DNA of 64,000 bases from Draconibacterium aestuarii (GTDB lineage: Bacteria; Bacteroidota; Bacteroidia; Bacteroidales; Prolixibacteraceae), in NCBI GenBank assembly GCA_026671195.1, contig JAPOHD010000007.1, positions 248,001 to 312,000 of the forward strand. Reading direction: 5' to 3'. The notes beneath the pieces were generated by a model. The model was given only the letters and a program-made list of their open reading frames with translations, did no database searches and was not told the DNA's origin. A program made the position numbers and the translations under genes. Position 1 is the first letter of the stretch; every line of letters begins with the position of its first letter. Positions 36,101 through 44,448 of this stretch are shown here, piece by piece.

Positions 36101-36282
36101 CGGCTCAAAACCTTCACACATTTACAAAATATTCAGGATTCGACCCTGACTTTAACAATGACGGATTATTTAGCAGAGGTACTGATCAAGGTGCAGAAGC
36201 AAACAAAGTTTTTACGGCTTACTCAGGAGGCTTACCCAATCCACGTACATTCTTGGTAGGTGTTAAAGTTGGATTTTTATAA
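33166..36282 (+). CDS. SusC-like TonB-dependent outer-membrane transporter (arabinan locus)
   Basis: 1038 residues. A signal peptide ending GISFAQ is followed by a carboxypeptidase-D-like regulatory domain (about 24-100, VTGVVYDAGSNTTLPGVNV). Next come a plug (about 110-230, KSDLTGAIGIVDVEEM, VLKDASAAAIYGSRAANGVVIITT) and a 22-strand-type barrel ending in VGVKVGFL. It lacks the N-terminal STN domain present in the second SusC of this window, fitting control by a hybrid sensor instead of a sigma/anti-sigma pair. It imports oligosaccharides, here probably arabino-oligosaccharides, powered by TonB. SusD starts 18 bases after the stop. No clear TAnnTTTG promoter was found in the 131 bases upstream, so activation by the HTCS is likely required. 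Confidence 0.96.
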   Translation: MKRNLTYLLSCLFLFTSGISFAQHTVTGVVYDAGSNTTLPGVNVVEKGTVNGTITNMDGEYTITVDDENATLVFSFIGFTAQEVPIQGKTNVDINLAQDVIGIEEVVAIGYGTQKKSDLTGAIGIVDVEEMAQTATNDVGKALQGKLAGVTVQGSGEPGAAPRIKIRGIGSFGDNSPLYVVDGVFAPINDIPMSSIQSVQVLKDASAAAIYGSRAANGVVIITTNRGKSGETKVNYSGYYGVQNVTQRYDMANREEYQMLVNEATENALYFDPSLVIKPANDPNSPYYVNNIDTDWQEEVFKTGTITDHNISVSGGNKVSNFNIGLNYFDQTPTVEGRGPSYKRYGISVTSDHTKGRFKFGESIHYTIADQTLMSFVHTGTMMNYMVNAIPTLPVYDDSTIDGYGSASQTIHGSYTANVVGMNSMIESETQRARLIGNTYGEFEIIEGLKYKLSLSYERTDWRDHHFDPVHDLGWFYVNNIAKLDDNRGSGYTGTVEQTLSYNKEFGKLNLNALAGHSALKSKISRNYGHAEGFSEPYFKMLSNGESTSSKSDEFQSRLISYFGRLILSYDDKYLVTGTIRRDGSSRFSPANKWGNFPSVAIAWKMQNESFMASTEDVISELKVRASYGILGNQNIGDYLYQGFINPYAQYVLNGQAVSGASQYIPSSPDVKWEQSISTNIGVDLGLYNNKLTFNIDYFDRTVEDMLYRVVTPGHLGWYDWESPVINNLSIKNSGFEFAATFRDVKGNFSYSISANTSTLKNEVLSLGYGSNPIYGAMSRTDIGGEVGEFYGWQVEKVFQTQTEIDALNASSPIGRYQEVDTRPGDFMFKDINGRDENGDLTGFPDGKVDDDDRTYLGSAIPNLYYGLNFNAAYKNFDFTLSANGASGNMVNNAVRRGVESGAGWDNYAASLLDRWTPENTDTGRPRVVMYDPNKNNRDSDYWLEEGSYLRIANVELGYNFSPKLLNKVKMSSLRLYVSAQNLHTFTKYSGFDPDFNNDGLFSRGTDQGAEANKVFTAYSGGLPNPRTFLVGVKVGFL

Positions 36283-36299
36283 CAGAAAAAATTAGAAAA

Positions 36300-37835
36300 A
36301 TGAAAAATATAAAGAAATATCTATTCATATTCGTTCTTGCTGTTGGATTTTCAGCATGTACAGAAGGATGGCTGGAGTTAAGCAATCCGAATTTACAAAC
36401 AACAGAAACATTTTGGCAAACCGATGCTGATTTTGCGAAAGGAGTTACAGCTGCTTATCAATCACTGGCAGTTTATGATGGTACTTTCCTACGGTTTGCT
36501 CCGTTCGCTCTCGATGCAAGAGCCGATGATGTTTGGAGTCCAAGCCCCTGGGATGTACTTTCCAACACAGGATCTTTTAAACTGGCGAATAATTCGATTA
36601 TGCAAAACTGGTTATGGATTGGCTTTTTTGGTGTAAACCACAGAGCAAACCAGGTATTGGACTACATTGATGATGTGGAATTTGAAGATGCTACAAAAAA
36701 AGACCAATATAAAGGTGAAGCATTATTTTTACGCGGATTAGCCAATTTCTACCTTGTTACTTTTTTCGAGAATATTCCATTGGTAACCACAAGTATTTAT
36801 GTGGATAACGACAAAGATTATTTCCCAACACAGGCTGCTCCTGAAGAGGTTTGGGCACAAATAATTTCAGACTGGACTGAGGCTGCAAATTTATTGCCTG
36901 CAACTTACGATGCAAGTGAAACAGGACGTGCTACTAAAGGTGCCGCACTGGCTTATTTGGGCAAAGCGTATTTAACAAATCACGATTATACCAATGCTGC
37001 TGTACAATTCGAAAAAGTAAAAGGTATGGGTTACGATTTGGTAGCAAATTATGCTGACAATTTTAACGAGGCCGGTGAAAATAATTCAGAATCTGTTTTT
37101 GAAATTCAATTTTCGCGCGAAGTTGGGGGGACTGTTTTAGGATGGGTTGGAGCACCAGCTGCTGATTGGTCGTTAACAACAGCCAGAGCCATTACATATA
37201 CAATGAGTCCTTTTGGATGGGGAGATGCTGCTTGTACTCAATGGATTTTTGATGAATTCAAAGCAGAAAAAACAATTGAAAATGAAGATGATCCACGTTT
37301 AAGAACTTCTATTTTCTATGCAGGCGACGTACTCTACGGACAAGAATTTGATACTGTATTTTTTGCTACACCCAATGCTCTTGGTGTTAAAAAATATTCA
37401 AATTTCGATTCAGGTCGTGCAGATGAAAAAGACTGGCGCTCGGGAATTAACGAACGTTTAATGCGCTATTCCGATGTATTGTTAATGTTGGCAGAGTGTG
37501 AAATACAGGAAGGAAATATACCTGCAGCGGCACAATTAATGACAACTGTACGCGACCGTGCTAACTTGCCCGATCGTACAGCAGAATTTGCAGCAATGAG
37601 TAAAGATGCTATTATGGAACAGTTGGCGCACGAACGCGCACTGGAGTTCTGTTTCGAAGGTCACCGTTTTGATGATATTCAACGTTGGGGATGGCTGGAT
37701 AATCCGACAAAACTTGCCGAATTACAACAGCACGATAGCGAATTTCTGGGTTATGTTCCGGGGCGTGAGTTCTTCTCTATTCCTCAAGCACAAATTGAGG
37801 TAAATGGAAATTTCAAACAAAATGATGGTTATTAG
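36300..37835 (+). CDS. SusD-like glycan-binding lipoprotein (arabinan locus)
   Basis: 511 residues. A lipoprotein signal ends in GFSAC near residue 20. RagB/SusD architecture: an N-terminal ELSNPNLQTTETFWQ segment, TPR-like helices including GEALFLRGLANFYLVTFF (about 140), GAALAYLGKAYL (about 222), and the C-terminal RYSDVLLMLAECEIQEG plus ERALEFCFEGHRFDDIQRWG signature. It lies on the cell surface as the lid of the SusC barrel and captures oligosaccharides. It is separated from SusC by 17 bases and followed by a hairpin at 37851 before the enzymes. Confidence 0.96.
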   Translation: MKNIKKYLFIFVLAVGFSACTEGWLELSNPNLQTTETFWQTDADFAKGVTAAYQSLAVYDGTFLRFAPFALDARADDVWSPSPWDVLSNTGSFKLANNSIMQNWLWIGFFGVNHRANQVLDYIDDVEFEDATKKDQYKGEALFLRGLANFYLVTFFENIPLVTTSIYVDNDKDYFPTQAAPEEVWAQIISDWTEAANLLPATYDASETGRATKGAALAYLGKAYLTNHDYTNAAVQFEKVKGMGYDLVANYADNFNEAGENNSESVFEIQFSREVGGTVLGWVGAPAADWSLTTARAITYTMSPFGWGDAACTQWIFDEFKAEKTIENEDDPRLRTSIFYAGDVLYGQEFDTVFFATPNALGVKKYSNFDSGRADEKDWRSGINERLMRYSDVLLMLAECEIQEGNIPAAAQLMTTVRDRANLPDRTAEFAAMSKDAIMEQLAHERALEFCFEGHRFDDIQRWGWLDNPTKLAELQQHDSEFLGYVPGREFFSIPQAQIEVNGNFKQNDGY

Positions 37836-37850
37836 TAGGTAGTTAAAAAC

Positions 37851-37884
37851 GAAAAGGTAAGTTGCCTGATGCACTTTCCTTTTC
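37851..37884 (+). terminator. Imperfect hairpin between SusD and the GH43 genes (possible attenuator)
   Basis: GAAAAGGTAAGT (37851-37862) pairs with ACTTTCCTTTTC (37873-37884) over 12 positions with one mismatch and a 10-base loop, followed by a mixed pyrimidine tail rather than a clean T run. It lies 15 bases after the SusD stop and 35 before the GH43 ATG. It could reduce, but not abolish, transcription into the enzyme genes, or protect the SusC/SusD message. Confidence 0.45.
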
Positions 37885-37918
37885 TTTCAACCTTAATAAA
37901 AACAATCAGAAGAATACT

Positions 37919-38905
37919 ATGAACAAAACACTTAGCATCTTTATGGTTTTGCATGGAATACTGGCTTGTACAAAATCTGAAAAGACCTCGAAAAACAAGG
38001 CTGAAATAAAGGCAAAAGAATTTGAAATAAACAATCCGCTTATCACAGATAAGTTTACTGCCGACCCGACAGCATTGGTTGTTAATGATACCGTTTATTT
38101 ATACGCCGGACATGATGAAGCACCCGACGATTTCAATTTCTACAGGATGAACGAGTGGTTAGTGTATTCATCAACCGATATGGTGAACTGGAAAGAGCAT
38201 CCGGTTCCGCTTAAAACCTCCGATTTTGAATGGGCATCGGGCGACGCATGGGCAGCCCAGGTGATTGAACGGAATGGAAAATTTTACTGGTACGTTACCG
38301 TAAGCCATGCAACAATAAACGGGAAAGCAATTGGAGTCGCTGTGCCCGACTCTCCTGTTGGACCATTTAAAGACGCCCTTGGGAAAGCCCTTATTACAAA
38401 TGACATGACCACCGGATATACCAATATTGACTGGGACGACATTGATCCAACCGTTTACATCGACGACGATCGGCAAGCGTTCCTCTACTGGGGAAATACG
38501 GTTTGTTACTGGGCAAAACTCAAAGGAAACATGCTAGAACTAGATGGTGAAATACATACCATCGACTTACCCAATTTTACAGAAGCTCCGTGGATACATA
38601 AACGTGGCGAGTGGTACTATCTTTCGTATGCCTACCAATTCCCCGAAAAAACAGCCTACGCCATGAGTAAATCCATTACCGGACCATGGGAGTATAAAGG
38701 AATTTTAAACGAACTGGCAGGAAACTCAAATACCAACCACCAGGCTATCATTGAGTTTAAAGATAACTGGTACTACATCTATCACACCGGAGGAATTCAA
38801 CCCAATGGAGGAAGTTTCAAAAGGTCAGTTTGTATCGACAATTTGTATTACAATCCCGATGGAACAATGCAACGGGTGGTAATGACCTCAGAAGGAATTC
38901 AATAA
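37919..38905 (+). CDS. GH43 arabinofuranosidase/xylosidase-like lipoprotein
   Basis: 328 residues from the ATG at 37919, preferred because it opens a lipoprotein signal ending GILAC; the longer TTG-started frame adds only an unlikely leader that overlaps the hairpin. A five-bladed GH43 propeller: the base Asp is in TADPTALVV (about 43), the pKa-tuning Asp in DDIDPTVYID (about 178), and the acid Glu in FTEAPWIHK (about 221). It ends soon after the catalytic domain, with no accessory domain. Family enzymes release L-arabinofuranose or D-xylose. With two arabinanase-like neighbours, exo-arabinofuranosidase is the likely role. The next gene follows after 10 bases. Confidence 0.88.
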   Translation: MNKTLSIFMVLHGILACTKSEKTSKNKAEIKAKEFEINNPLITDKFTADPTALVVNDTVYLYAGHDEAPDDFNFYRMNEWLVYSSTDMVNWKEHPVPLKTSDFEWASGDAWAAQVIERNGKFYWYVTVSHATINGKAIGVAVPDSPVGPFKDALGKALITNDMTTGYTNIDWDDIDPTVYIDDDRQAFLYWGNTVCYWAKLKGNMLELDGEIHTIDLPNFTEAPWIHKRGEWYYLSYAYQFPEKTAYAMSKSITGPWEYKGILNELAGNSNTNHQAIIEFKDNWYYIYHTGGIQPNGGSFKRSVCIDNLYYNPDGTMQRVVMTSEGIQ

Positions 38906-38915
38906 TCACATCGAA

Positions 38916-39893
38916 ATGAAGCAAATAATTATCATAATCATAATACTGATCCTGACATCCGGAAAGGTCTTTTCACAAATTTTTGTTCACGATCCTGTTA
39001 TAACACAGCAAAACGATCAATATTATCTGTTTTGCACCGGATTGGGGATAACTGTTTGGTCGTCTCCGGATATGAAGAACTGGACTGAAGAAGGCCGCGT
39101 TTTTGATGAAACCCCACAATGGGTTTCCGAAACTTTGAATGATTTTGCCGGGCATATGTGGGCTCCCGATATCATATATTATAATGGTCAGTATTATTTA
39201 TATTATTCAGTATCAGCCTTTGGAAAAAATAACTCATGCATCGGTTTAGCGACCAATAAAACCTTGAATCCGGAAGATCCGGATTTTAAATGGATTGATC
39301 ATGGTAAAGTTATTCAATCTGTACCGGGAAGAGATGAATGGAATGCCATTGATCCAGCCATTGCATTTGATGATGCCGGGCAACCATGGATGTCATTTGG
39401 TTCATTCTGGAACGGATTGAAATTGGTAAAACTAAACGATGATCTAAAAAGTGTGACCCAACCTGAAGAATGGTACACAATTGCAAAAAGACAAAGAAGT
39501 TTTGAATCAGATGTTAGAGACGCTGGTGATGCAGCAATAGAAGCTCCGTTTATTTTCAAAAAGAATGGTTTTTATTACCTCTTTGTATCCTTTGACTATT
39601 GTTGCCGTGGACCTGAAAGCACCTATAAAATTATGGTTGGACGATCGAAAACGATTCAAGGCCCTTATATGGATAAAGCGGGAAAGTCCCTGGCCAACGG
39701 TGGAGGTTCATTGGTGTTAGAGGGCGATGAGAATTGGTATGCTATCGGGCACAATGCAGCCTATACTTTTAATGGAATAGATTATCTTGTTTGTCATGGC
39801 TACGATGCCCACGATAACGGAAGACAAAAATTGATCATAAAAGAAATGCATTGGGACTCTGATTATTGGCCTGCTGTAAAAGATTTTAAATAA
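38916..39893 (+). CDS. GH43 endo-arabinanase-like secreted enzyme
   Basis: 325 residues with a signal peptide made of a run of isoleucines (MKQIIIIIIILILTSG) and cleavage near KVFSQ. The catalytic triad is visible: Asp in FVHDPVI (about 26), Asp in WNAIDPAIAF (about 147), Glu in AIEAPFIFKK (about 210). The order and the HMWAPDIIYYNGQYYLYYSVS segment (about 87) resemble endo-1,5-alpha-L-arabinanases and related GH43 enzymes. It probably cuts the 1,5-linked arabinan backbone. It directly follows the first GH43 gene. A 130-base gap, containing TTTG-rich DNA but no full promoter consensus, precedes the third GH43 gene. Confidence 0.87.
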   Translation: MKQIIIIIIILILTSGKVFSQIFVHDPVITQQNDQYYLFCTGLGITVWSSPDMKNWTEEGRVFDETPQWVSETLNDFAGHMWAPDIIYYNGQYYLYYSVSAFGKNNSCIGLATNKTLNPEDPDFKWIDHGKVIQSVPGRDEWNAIDPAIAFDDAGQPWMSFGSFWNGLKLVKLNDDLKSVTQPEEWYTIAKRQRSFESDVRDAGDAAIEAPFIFKKNGFYYLFVSFDYCCRGPESTYKIMVGRSKTIQGPYMDKAGKSLANGGGSLVLEGDENWYAIGHNAAYTFNGIDYLVCHGYDAHDNGRQKLIIKEMHWDSDYWPAVKDFK

Positions 39894-40023
39894 AGAACAT
39901 ACAGCTTTACTCAAAGTAAATCTAACGATTAACAGTTGAAAATCTGTTGTTCTCGCGTAGTTTGTTTGCACAGATAAATGTTTGGATAAAAAAAAAAATA
40001 AATAATCCTGGAACAATAGAATA

Positions 40024-41628
40024 ATGAAAAAATACCCGCTATATATAATAGGCATCGCTTTTTTGGGTTTTTCCTGTAGTAAGGATTCTGATATTGATGA
40101 TCCGATAGATCCGGAAGATCCTGTGGAGGAGGTCTCTCCACCTCGAAACGAAGATTTTATTGGCCCAACCTATTCCGACAATTACATTTCGATAATGAGC
40201 TGGAGCAACCGTTCGAAGTGGAACCTGGCAAATGTACACGATCCGTCGGTTGAAAAATGCGACGACTATTATTACATGTATCAAACCGATGCATCATATG
40301 GGAATGTTCACGAAGGTCACGGACATTATCCCTACCGACGTTCAAAAGATCTGATAAACTGGGAGTTCCAGGGAATGGTGTTCGAAACAGTTCCGGCCTG
40401 GGTAAAAGATTCATTAAACAACAAACGGGCAAGAATGACTCCTGCCCTACCCGCGATTGAAAATCCCACTTACGGTTTTTGGGCACCTTGTATCCGAAAA
40501 GTCGGAAACAAATACCGACTCTATTACAGTGTGGTGGTTACTAATCCCATTGTTGGCAACAGCACCGAAACATCGTGGACCGAAAGAGCATTTATTGGAC
40601 TGGCCGAAACCGACGACCTCGCTTCAAACAACTGGGAAGACAAAGGAATGGTTGTTTGTTCAGAACCAGACGGAGAAGAAACCTATACCCGAACAAGCGG
40701 TAATGATTGGAGTGGCTATTTCCAGTTTAATGCCATCGATCCCAGCTTTATTGTAACGGCCGAAGGCGAACACTGGCTGATTTATGGTTCGTGGCACTCC
40801 GGAATTGCTGCCCTTCAGTTAAATACCGATACCGGGAAACCCGATAACCTGGAGACTCTTGAAGATTACGGTGTGCGGATTGCCGGGCGTGGCGATGTAA
40901 ACAACAATCGCTGGCAGGCACTAGAGGCTCCTGAAATCATTTATAATCCGGAAACAGATTACTATTACCTGTTTTTAGCCTACGACGAACTTTCGGTTGC
41001 CTACAATACACGGGTAGCTCGCTCGAAGAATATTACCGGCCCTTACCTAGGAATTAATGGCGAAAACGTGACCAACGGCAACGAATGCTGGCCCATGTTA
41101 GCACATCCTTATGCCTTTGCCAACCACACTGGCTGGGTAGGAATTTCGCACTGCTGCGTTTTCCAGAATCCGGAAACAAATCAGTGGTACTATTCGTCAC
41201 AAGGAAGATTGCCTGAGAATGTACCCGGAATTAATGCCTCTAATGCAATAATGATGGGACATGTGCGCGAAATTAACTGGACCGAAGATGGATGGCCGGT
41301 TGTAATGCCAGAGCGTTTTGCCGGTGTTCCGCAACTCTCGCTTTCCATCGAAGCCATGTATGGCCAGTACGAAATAATTACAATGGACTACCAATACAGA
41401 ACCATTCAAACTTCGAAAACCTTTAAACTGCATTCGGATGGTACTGTAAGCGGAATACTTTCAGGAACCTGGTCCTTAAATGCCAGTAACGGCATTTTAA
41501 CGCTTGGCAACCTGCAACTAATTGTACGCGATGGTTGTAACTGGGAGTCATCAGGACGGGAAGCAACACTGGTATTATCAGGTTTAACTACACAGGGAAA
41601 ACCAGTTTGGATAAAGAAGATAAATTAA
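40024..41628 (+). CDS. GH43 endo-arabinanase-like lipoprotein with C-terminal domain
   Basis: 534 residues. A lipoprotein signal ends in GFSC near residue 19, followed by an acidic spacer (SKDSDIDDPIDPEDPVEE) that probably serves as a surface-exposure tether. The GH43 propeller covers about 45-420: base Asp in NVHDPSVEK (about 76), Asp in FNAIDPSFIV (about 238), Glu in ALEAPEIIYN (about 303). The last 110 residues (from about 425) form a beta-rich domain like the one appended to two-domain endo-arabinanases. An acidic tract right after the lipid cysteine is typical of surface-exported Bacteroidota lipoproteins. This would therefore be the surface endo-enzyme that makes oligosaccharides for SusC/SusD; placement is inferred. 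Confidence 0.88.
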   Translation: MKKYPLYIIGIAFLGFSCSKDSDIDDPIDPEDPVEEVSPPRNEDFIGPTYSDNYISIMSWSNRSKWNLANVHDPSVEKCDDYYYMYQTDASYGNVHEGHGHYPYRRSKDLINWEFQGMVFETVPAWVKDSLNNKRARMTPALPAIENPTYGFWAPCIRKVGNKYRLYYSVVVTNPIVGNSTETSWTERAFIGLAETDDLASNNWEDKGMVVCSEPDGEETYTRTSGNDWSGYFQFNAIDPSFIVTAEGEHWLIYGSWHSGIAALQLNTDTGKPDNLETLEDYGVRIAGRGDVNNNRWQALEAPEIIYNPETDYYYLFLAYDELSVAYNTRVARSKNITGPYLGINGENVTNGNECWPMLAHPYAFANHTGWVGISHCCVFQNPETNQWYYSSQGRLPENVPGINASNAIMMGHVREINWTEDGWPVVMPERFAGVPQLSLSIEAMYGQYEIITMDYQYRTIQTSKTFKLHSDGTVSGILSGTWSLNASNGILTLGNLQLIVRDGCNWESSGREATLVLSGLTTQGKPVWIKKIN

Positions 41629-41651
41629 GTGTACAATCGACAATAATTCAT

Positions 41652-41659
41652 TATTTTTG
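41652..41659 (+). promoter_or_regulatory. Weak candidate internal -7 element before GH51
   Basis: TATTTTTG fits TAnnTTTG and is 26 bases before the preferred GH51 ATG. No -33 element at the usual spacing. It might give GH51 some independent expression. Confidence 0.25.
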
Positions 41660-41684
41660 AATCGGAACATTAAACTTGAAAAAT

Positions 41685-43217
41685 ATGAACATACCAAAAT
41701 CAATTTTATCTATTTTTTTAATGGTAGTAGCAACTACCACATTTGCTCAAAGCAGTCTTACTTTGCACACCGACCAGGCAGAAACCCAAATCAGTAAAGA
41801 CATTTACGGGCATTTTGCTGAACATCTTGGTCGTTGTATTTACGGTGGAATCTACGTTGGTGAAGATTCAGACATTCCAAACGTTCGTGGTTTTCGCGAT
41901 GATGTGATCGGTGCGCTGATCAACATGCACATTCCGCTGTTACGCTGGCCGGGTGGTTGTTTTGCCGACACTTACCACTGGGAAGACGGGATCGGACCTC
42001 GTGAAGAACGCCCTTCAATGGTAAATACGCACTGGGGAGGTGTTACCGAAGACAACAGCTTTGGAACACACGAATTCCTCGACTTCTGCGACCTGATTAA
42101 AGCTGAACCGTATATCAACCTGAATGTTGGCTCTGGAACTGTTCGCGAAGCTGCACAGTGGGTTGAATATGTTACTTCGTCGAATATCAGCCCGATGACA
42201 GACCTGCGTAAGAAGAACGGCCGCGAAGAACCATGGGATGTAAAATACTGGGGAATTGGTAACGAAAACTGGGGCTGCGGTGGAAACATGACTCCGGAAT
42301 ATTACGCCGATTTATACAATCGTTTTGCCAGTTATTGCCTGGGAGACTTATACCGTATTGCAGGTGGACCAAACGTTGACGATTACAACTGGATGGAAGT
42401 GCTGATGCAAAAAACTATGCGTCACCCACATTTGGTTCAGGGAGTTTCGCTGCATAACTACACATTCACCACCGCCTGGGAAGACAAAGGACATGCCACT
42501 GAGTTTGGTGAAAAAGAGTGGATTTCGGTAATGAACAACACCTTGAAAATGGAAACACTTGTAAACCGCCATTCAACTATTATGGACAAGTATGATCCTG
42601 AAAAACGAGTGGGTTTAATTGTTGACGAATGGGGGAACTGGTTTAATGTTGAAGAAGGTACAAATCCTGGTTTTTTATACCAACAAAATACTTTGCGCGA
42701 TGCACTGGTTGCAGGTATCAACCTGAACATCTTTAACAACCATGCCGACCGTATTCACATGGCAAACATTGCACAAACCGTTAACGTTCTGCAATCGGTT
42801 ATTTTAACCAAAGAAGATGAAATGGTGCTTACTCCGACCTACTACGTATTTAAAATGTACGCGGTTCACCAAAATGCAAAACTAATTCCATCGAACCTGA
42901 AAACCGAAAAATACGAACTAGATGGTAAATCAGTGCCAGCTGTTCATGTTTCCGCATCAACAAAAGACGGTGTGGTTTCAATTACACTTTGTAACCTGAA
43001 TCCAAATAAAAGCGAATCAATCGATATCAACATAACCGGCGACGACTTTTCTTCGGTATCGGGACAAATTATTACATCAGACAATATGAATGATTTTAAT
43101 GATTTTGGTAGACAGGAAACGGTTAACTTAAAATCATTTGATGTAGCAAAACCAAAGGACGGGAAACTAACGGTTGAGTTACCATCAAAATCGGTTGTAC
43201 TTGTACAACTAAAATAA
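41685..43217 (+). CDS. GH51 alpha-L-arabinofuranosidase
   Basis: 510 residues from the ATG at 41685, which opens a clear signal peptide ([15 protein letters not shown], cleavage near TFAQ); a TTG three codons earlier is less likely. GH51 signatures: [17 protein letters not shown] (about 45), [20 protein letters not shown] (about 87), the acid/base Glu in [12 protein letters not shown] (about 190), and the nucleophile Glu in [10 protein letters not shown] (about 311). The C-terminal beta-sandwich ends [10 protein letters not shown]. It removes alpha-1,2/1,3/1,5-linked arabinofuranose. It is the last plus-strand gene of the arabinan locus, 56 bases after the third GH43 gene, with a terminator behind. 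The signal suggests the periplasm. Confidence 0.95.
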   Translation: MNIPKSILSIFLMVVATTTFAQSSLTLHTDQAETQISKDIYGHFAEHLGRCIYGGIYVGEDSDIPNVRGFRDDVIGALINMHIPLLRWPGGCFADTYHWEDGIGPREERPSMVNTHWGGVTEDNSFGTHEFLDFCDLIKAEPYINLNVGSGTVREAAQWVEYVTSSNISPMTDLRKKNGREEPWDVKYWGIGNENWGCGGNMTPEYYADLYNRFASYCLGDLYRIAGGPNVDDYNWMEVLMQKTMRHPHLVQGVSLHNYTFTTAWEDKGHATEFGEKEWISVMNNTLKMETLVNRHSTIMDKYDPEKRVGLIVDEWGNWFNVEEGTNPGFLYQQNTLRDALVAGINLNIFNNHADRIHMANIAQTVNVLQSVILTKEDEMVLTPTYYVFKMYAVHQNAKLIPSNLKTEKYELDGKSVPAVHVSASTKDGVVSITLCNLNPNKSESIDINITGDDFSSVSGQIITSDNMNDFNDFGRQETVNLKSFDVAKPKDGKLTVELPSKSVVLVQLK

Positions 43218-43240
43218 GAAATACCGTTTTATAATAAAAG

Positions 43241-43268
43241 AAGGAGGCTCTTTAGCTTCCTTTTTTTG
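43241..43268 (+). terminator. Terminator after GH51
   Basis: A 9-bp stem (AAGGAGGCT at 43241-43249 pairing with 43254-43262, one G-T pair) with a 4-base loop runs into seven or more T. It closes the arabinan locus and separates it from the convergent epimerase gene. Confidence 0.85.
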
Positions 43269-43282
43269 TTATTTATTCTCTT

Positions 43283-44296
43283 CTAAATTTTACGAATTCC
43301 GATTCCCGGTAAATCGTTCAAAATTACTTTCCCGTCAACCACTTTTACACCTTCAAAAATATCGTTCGATATCAACAGGTTGCCGTCTAAATCGGCCCAA
43401 TCGCATAAAGGGGAGAGTTGCGCTGCAGCCGAAACCGCACACGAAGTTTCGGTCATACAACCCACCATCACTTTCATATCGAGTGTACGCGCCACATCGA
43501 TCATCTTTTTGGCCTCGTGCATCCCGGTACTTTTCATAAGTTTGATATTGATCCCCGTGTACACATCCTTGAACTTGGGAATATCGTGGATACGCTGAAA
43601 AGCCTCATCGGCAATGGTTGGCAAAGGGCTGTTGGCGGTAAGCCATGCCATATCATCAATTTGTTCTTTCGGCATAGGTTGCTCAATAAAAACAATTCCC
43701 CTCTCTTTTAACCAGTGAATCATTTCCAAGGCTTTGTGTTTATCCGTCCAGCCCTGGTTAGCATCCACACACAAAGGCACGTCGGTAACCGACCGAATGG
43801 CTTCAACCATTTCTTTATCATTGTCCAGGCCCATTTTTACCTTTAGCATCTTGAATTCAGCAGCTTCGTGTGTTTTTTGCACTACCACTTCGCGTGTATC
43901 AATTCCAATGGTAAACGATGTATTTGGCGTATTTTCGGGCGATAAACCCCATATTTTATACCAGGGTTGCCCCATTATTTTTCCTAACAAATCGTGTAAG
44001 GCGATATCGATACTGGCTTTGGCTGCTCTGTTTCCCGCTTCAATTCCATCAACATAATCCAGGATTTCTTCCATCCGGAACGGATCGTTAAATCCAGACA
44101 AATCTATTTTTCCAAGAAACTTTGCTACCGTTTCGTGCGACTCGCCCAAATACGGTGGCAATGATGCTTCGCCATAACCAATAATTCCTTCGTGTTCCAG
44201 CTCCACTAACATTACAGGTGTAGTGGTTCGAGAGCTGGTTGCCAGATTAAATGCGTGTTTTAACTGAAGTTCGTAGGGCTTAAAACGAAGTTTCAT
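43283..44296 (-). CDS. Enolase-superfamily dipeptide epimerase (L-Ala-D/L-Glu epimerase type)
   Basis: 337 residues, cytoplasmic. Enolase-superfamily MLE/dipeptide-epimerase layout: an N-terminal capping domain with YGEASLPPYLGES (about 57), the catalytic K-x-K in LKVKMGLD (about 149), metal ligands Asp in LCVDANQGW (about 176), Glu in FIEQPMPK (about 203) and Asp in TIADEAF (about 228), and the second lysine in INIKLMKSTG (about 252). The CMTETSCAVSAAA stretch near 284 is typical of L-Ala-D/L-Glu epimerases. These convert the D-Glu of muropeptide-derived L-Ala-D-Glu so that ordinary peptidases can use it. The upstream NlpC/P60 gene on the same strand releases such peptides, supporting this specificity over other dipeptides. 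Confidence 0.88.
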   Translation of the reverse strand: MKLRFKPYELQLKHAFNLATSSRTTTPVMLVELEHEGIIGYGEASLPPYLGESHETVAKFLGKIDLSGFNDPFRMEEILDYVDGIEAGNRAAKASIDIALHDLLGKIMGQPWYKIWGLSPENTPNTSFTIGIDTREVVVQKTHEAAEFKMLKVKMGLDNDKEMVEAIRSVTDVPLCVDANQGWTDKHKALEMIHWLKERGIVFIEQPMPKEQIDDMAWLTANSPLPTIADEAFQRIHDIPKFKDVYTGINIKLMKSTGMHEAKKMIDVARTLDMKVMVGCMTETSCAVSAAAQLSPLCDWADLDGNLLISNDIFEGVKVVDGKVILNDLPGIGIRKI

Positions 44297-44448
44297 TACA
44301 AATGGATTTTAGTATTTAATCAATAGTATTCGCACATTGTTTGATAAAATATTTTCATCAAATTTCAGACTGAAGTGACTGATAAGATTGACTCGATCTT
44401 AATCAATCTGTTTTCAATCTCATATCAATCTTTTCTGACTTGTTCAGG

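Noticed and set aside
38841-38855. ATTTGTATTACAATC, 14 of 15 match to the putative FadR-type operator
   Set aside because: It lies inside the GH43 gene and encodes a normal N-L-Y-Y-N stretch; treated as chance and as a warning on operator specificity.
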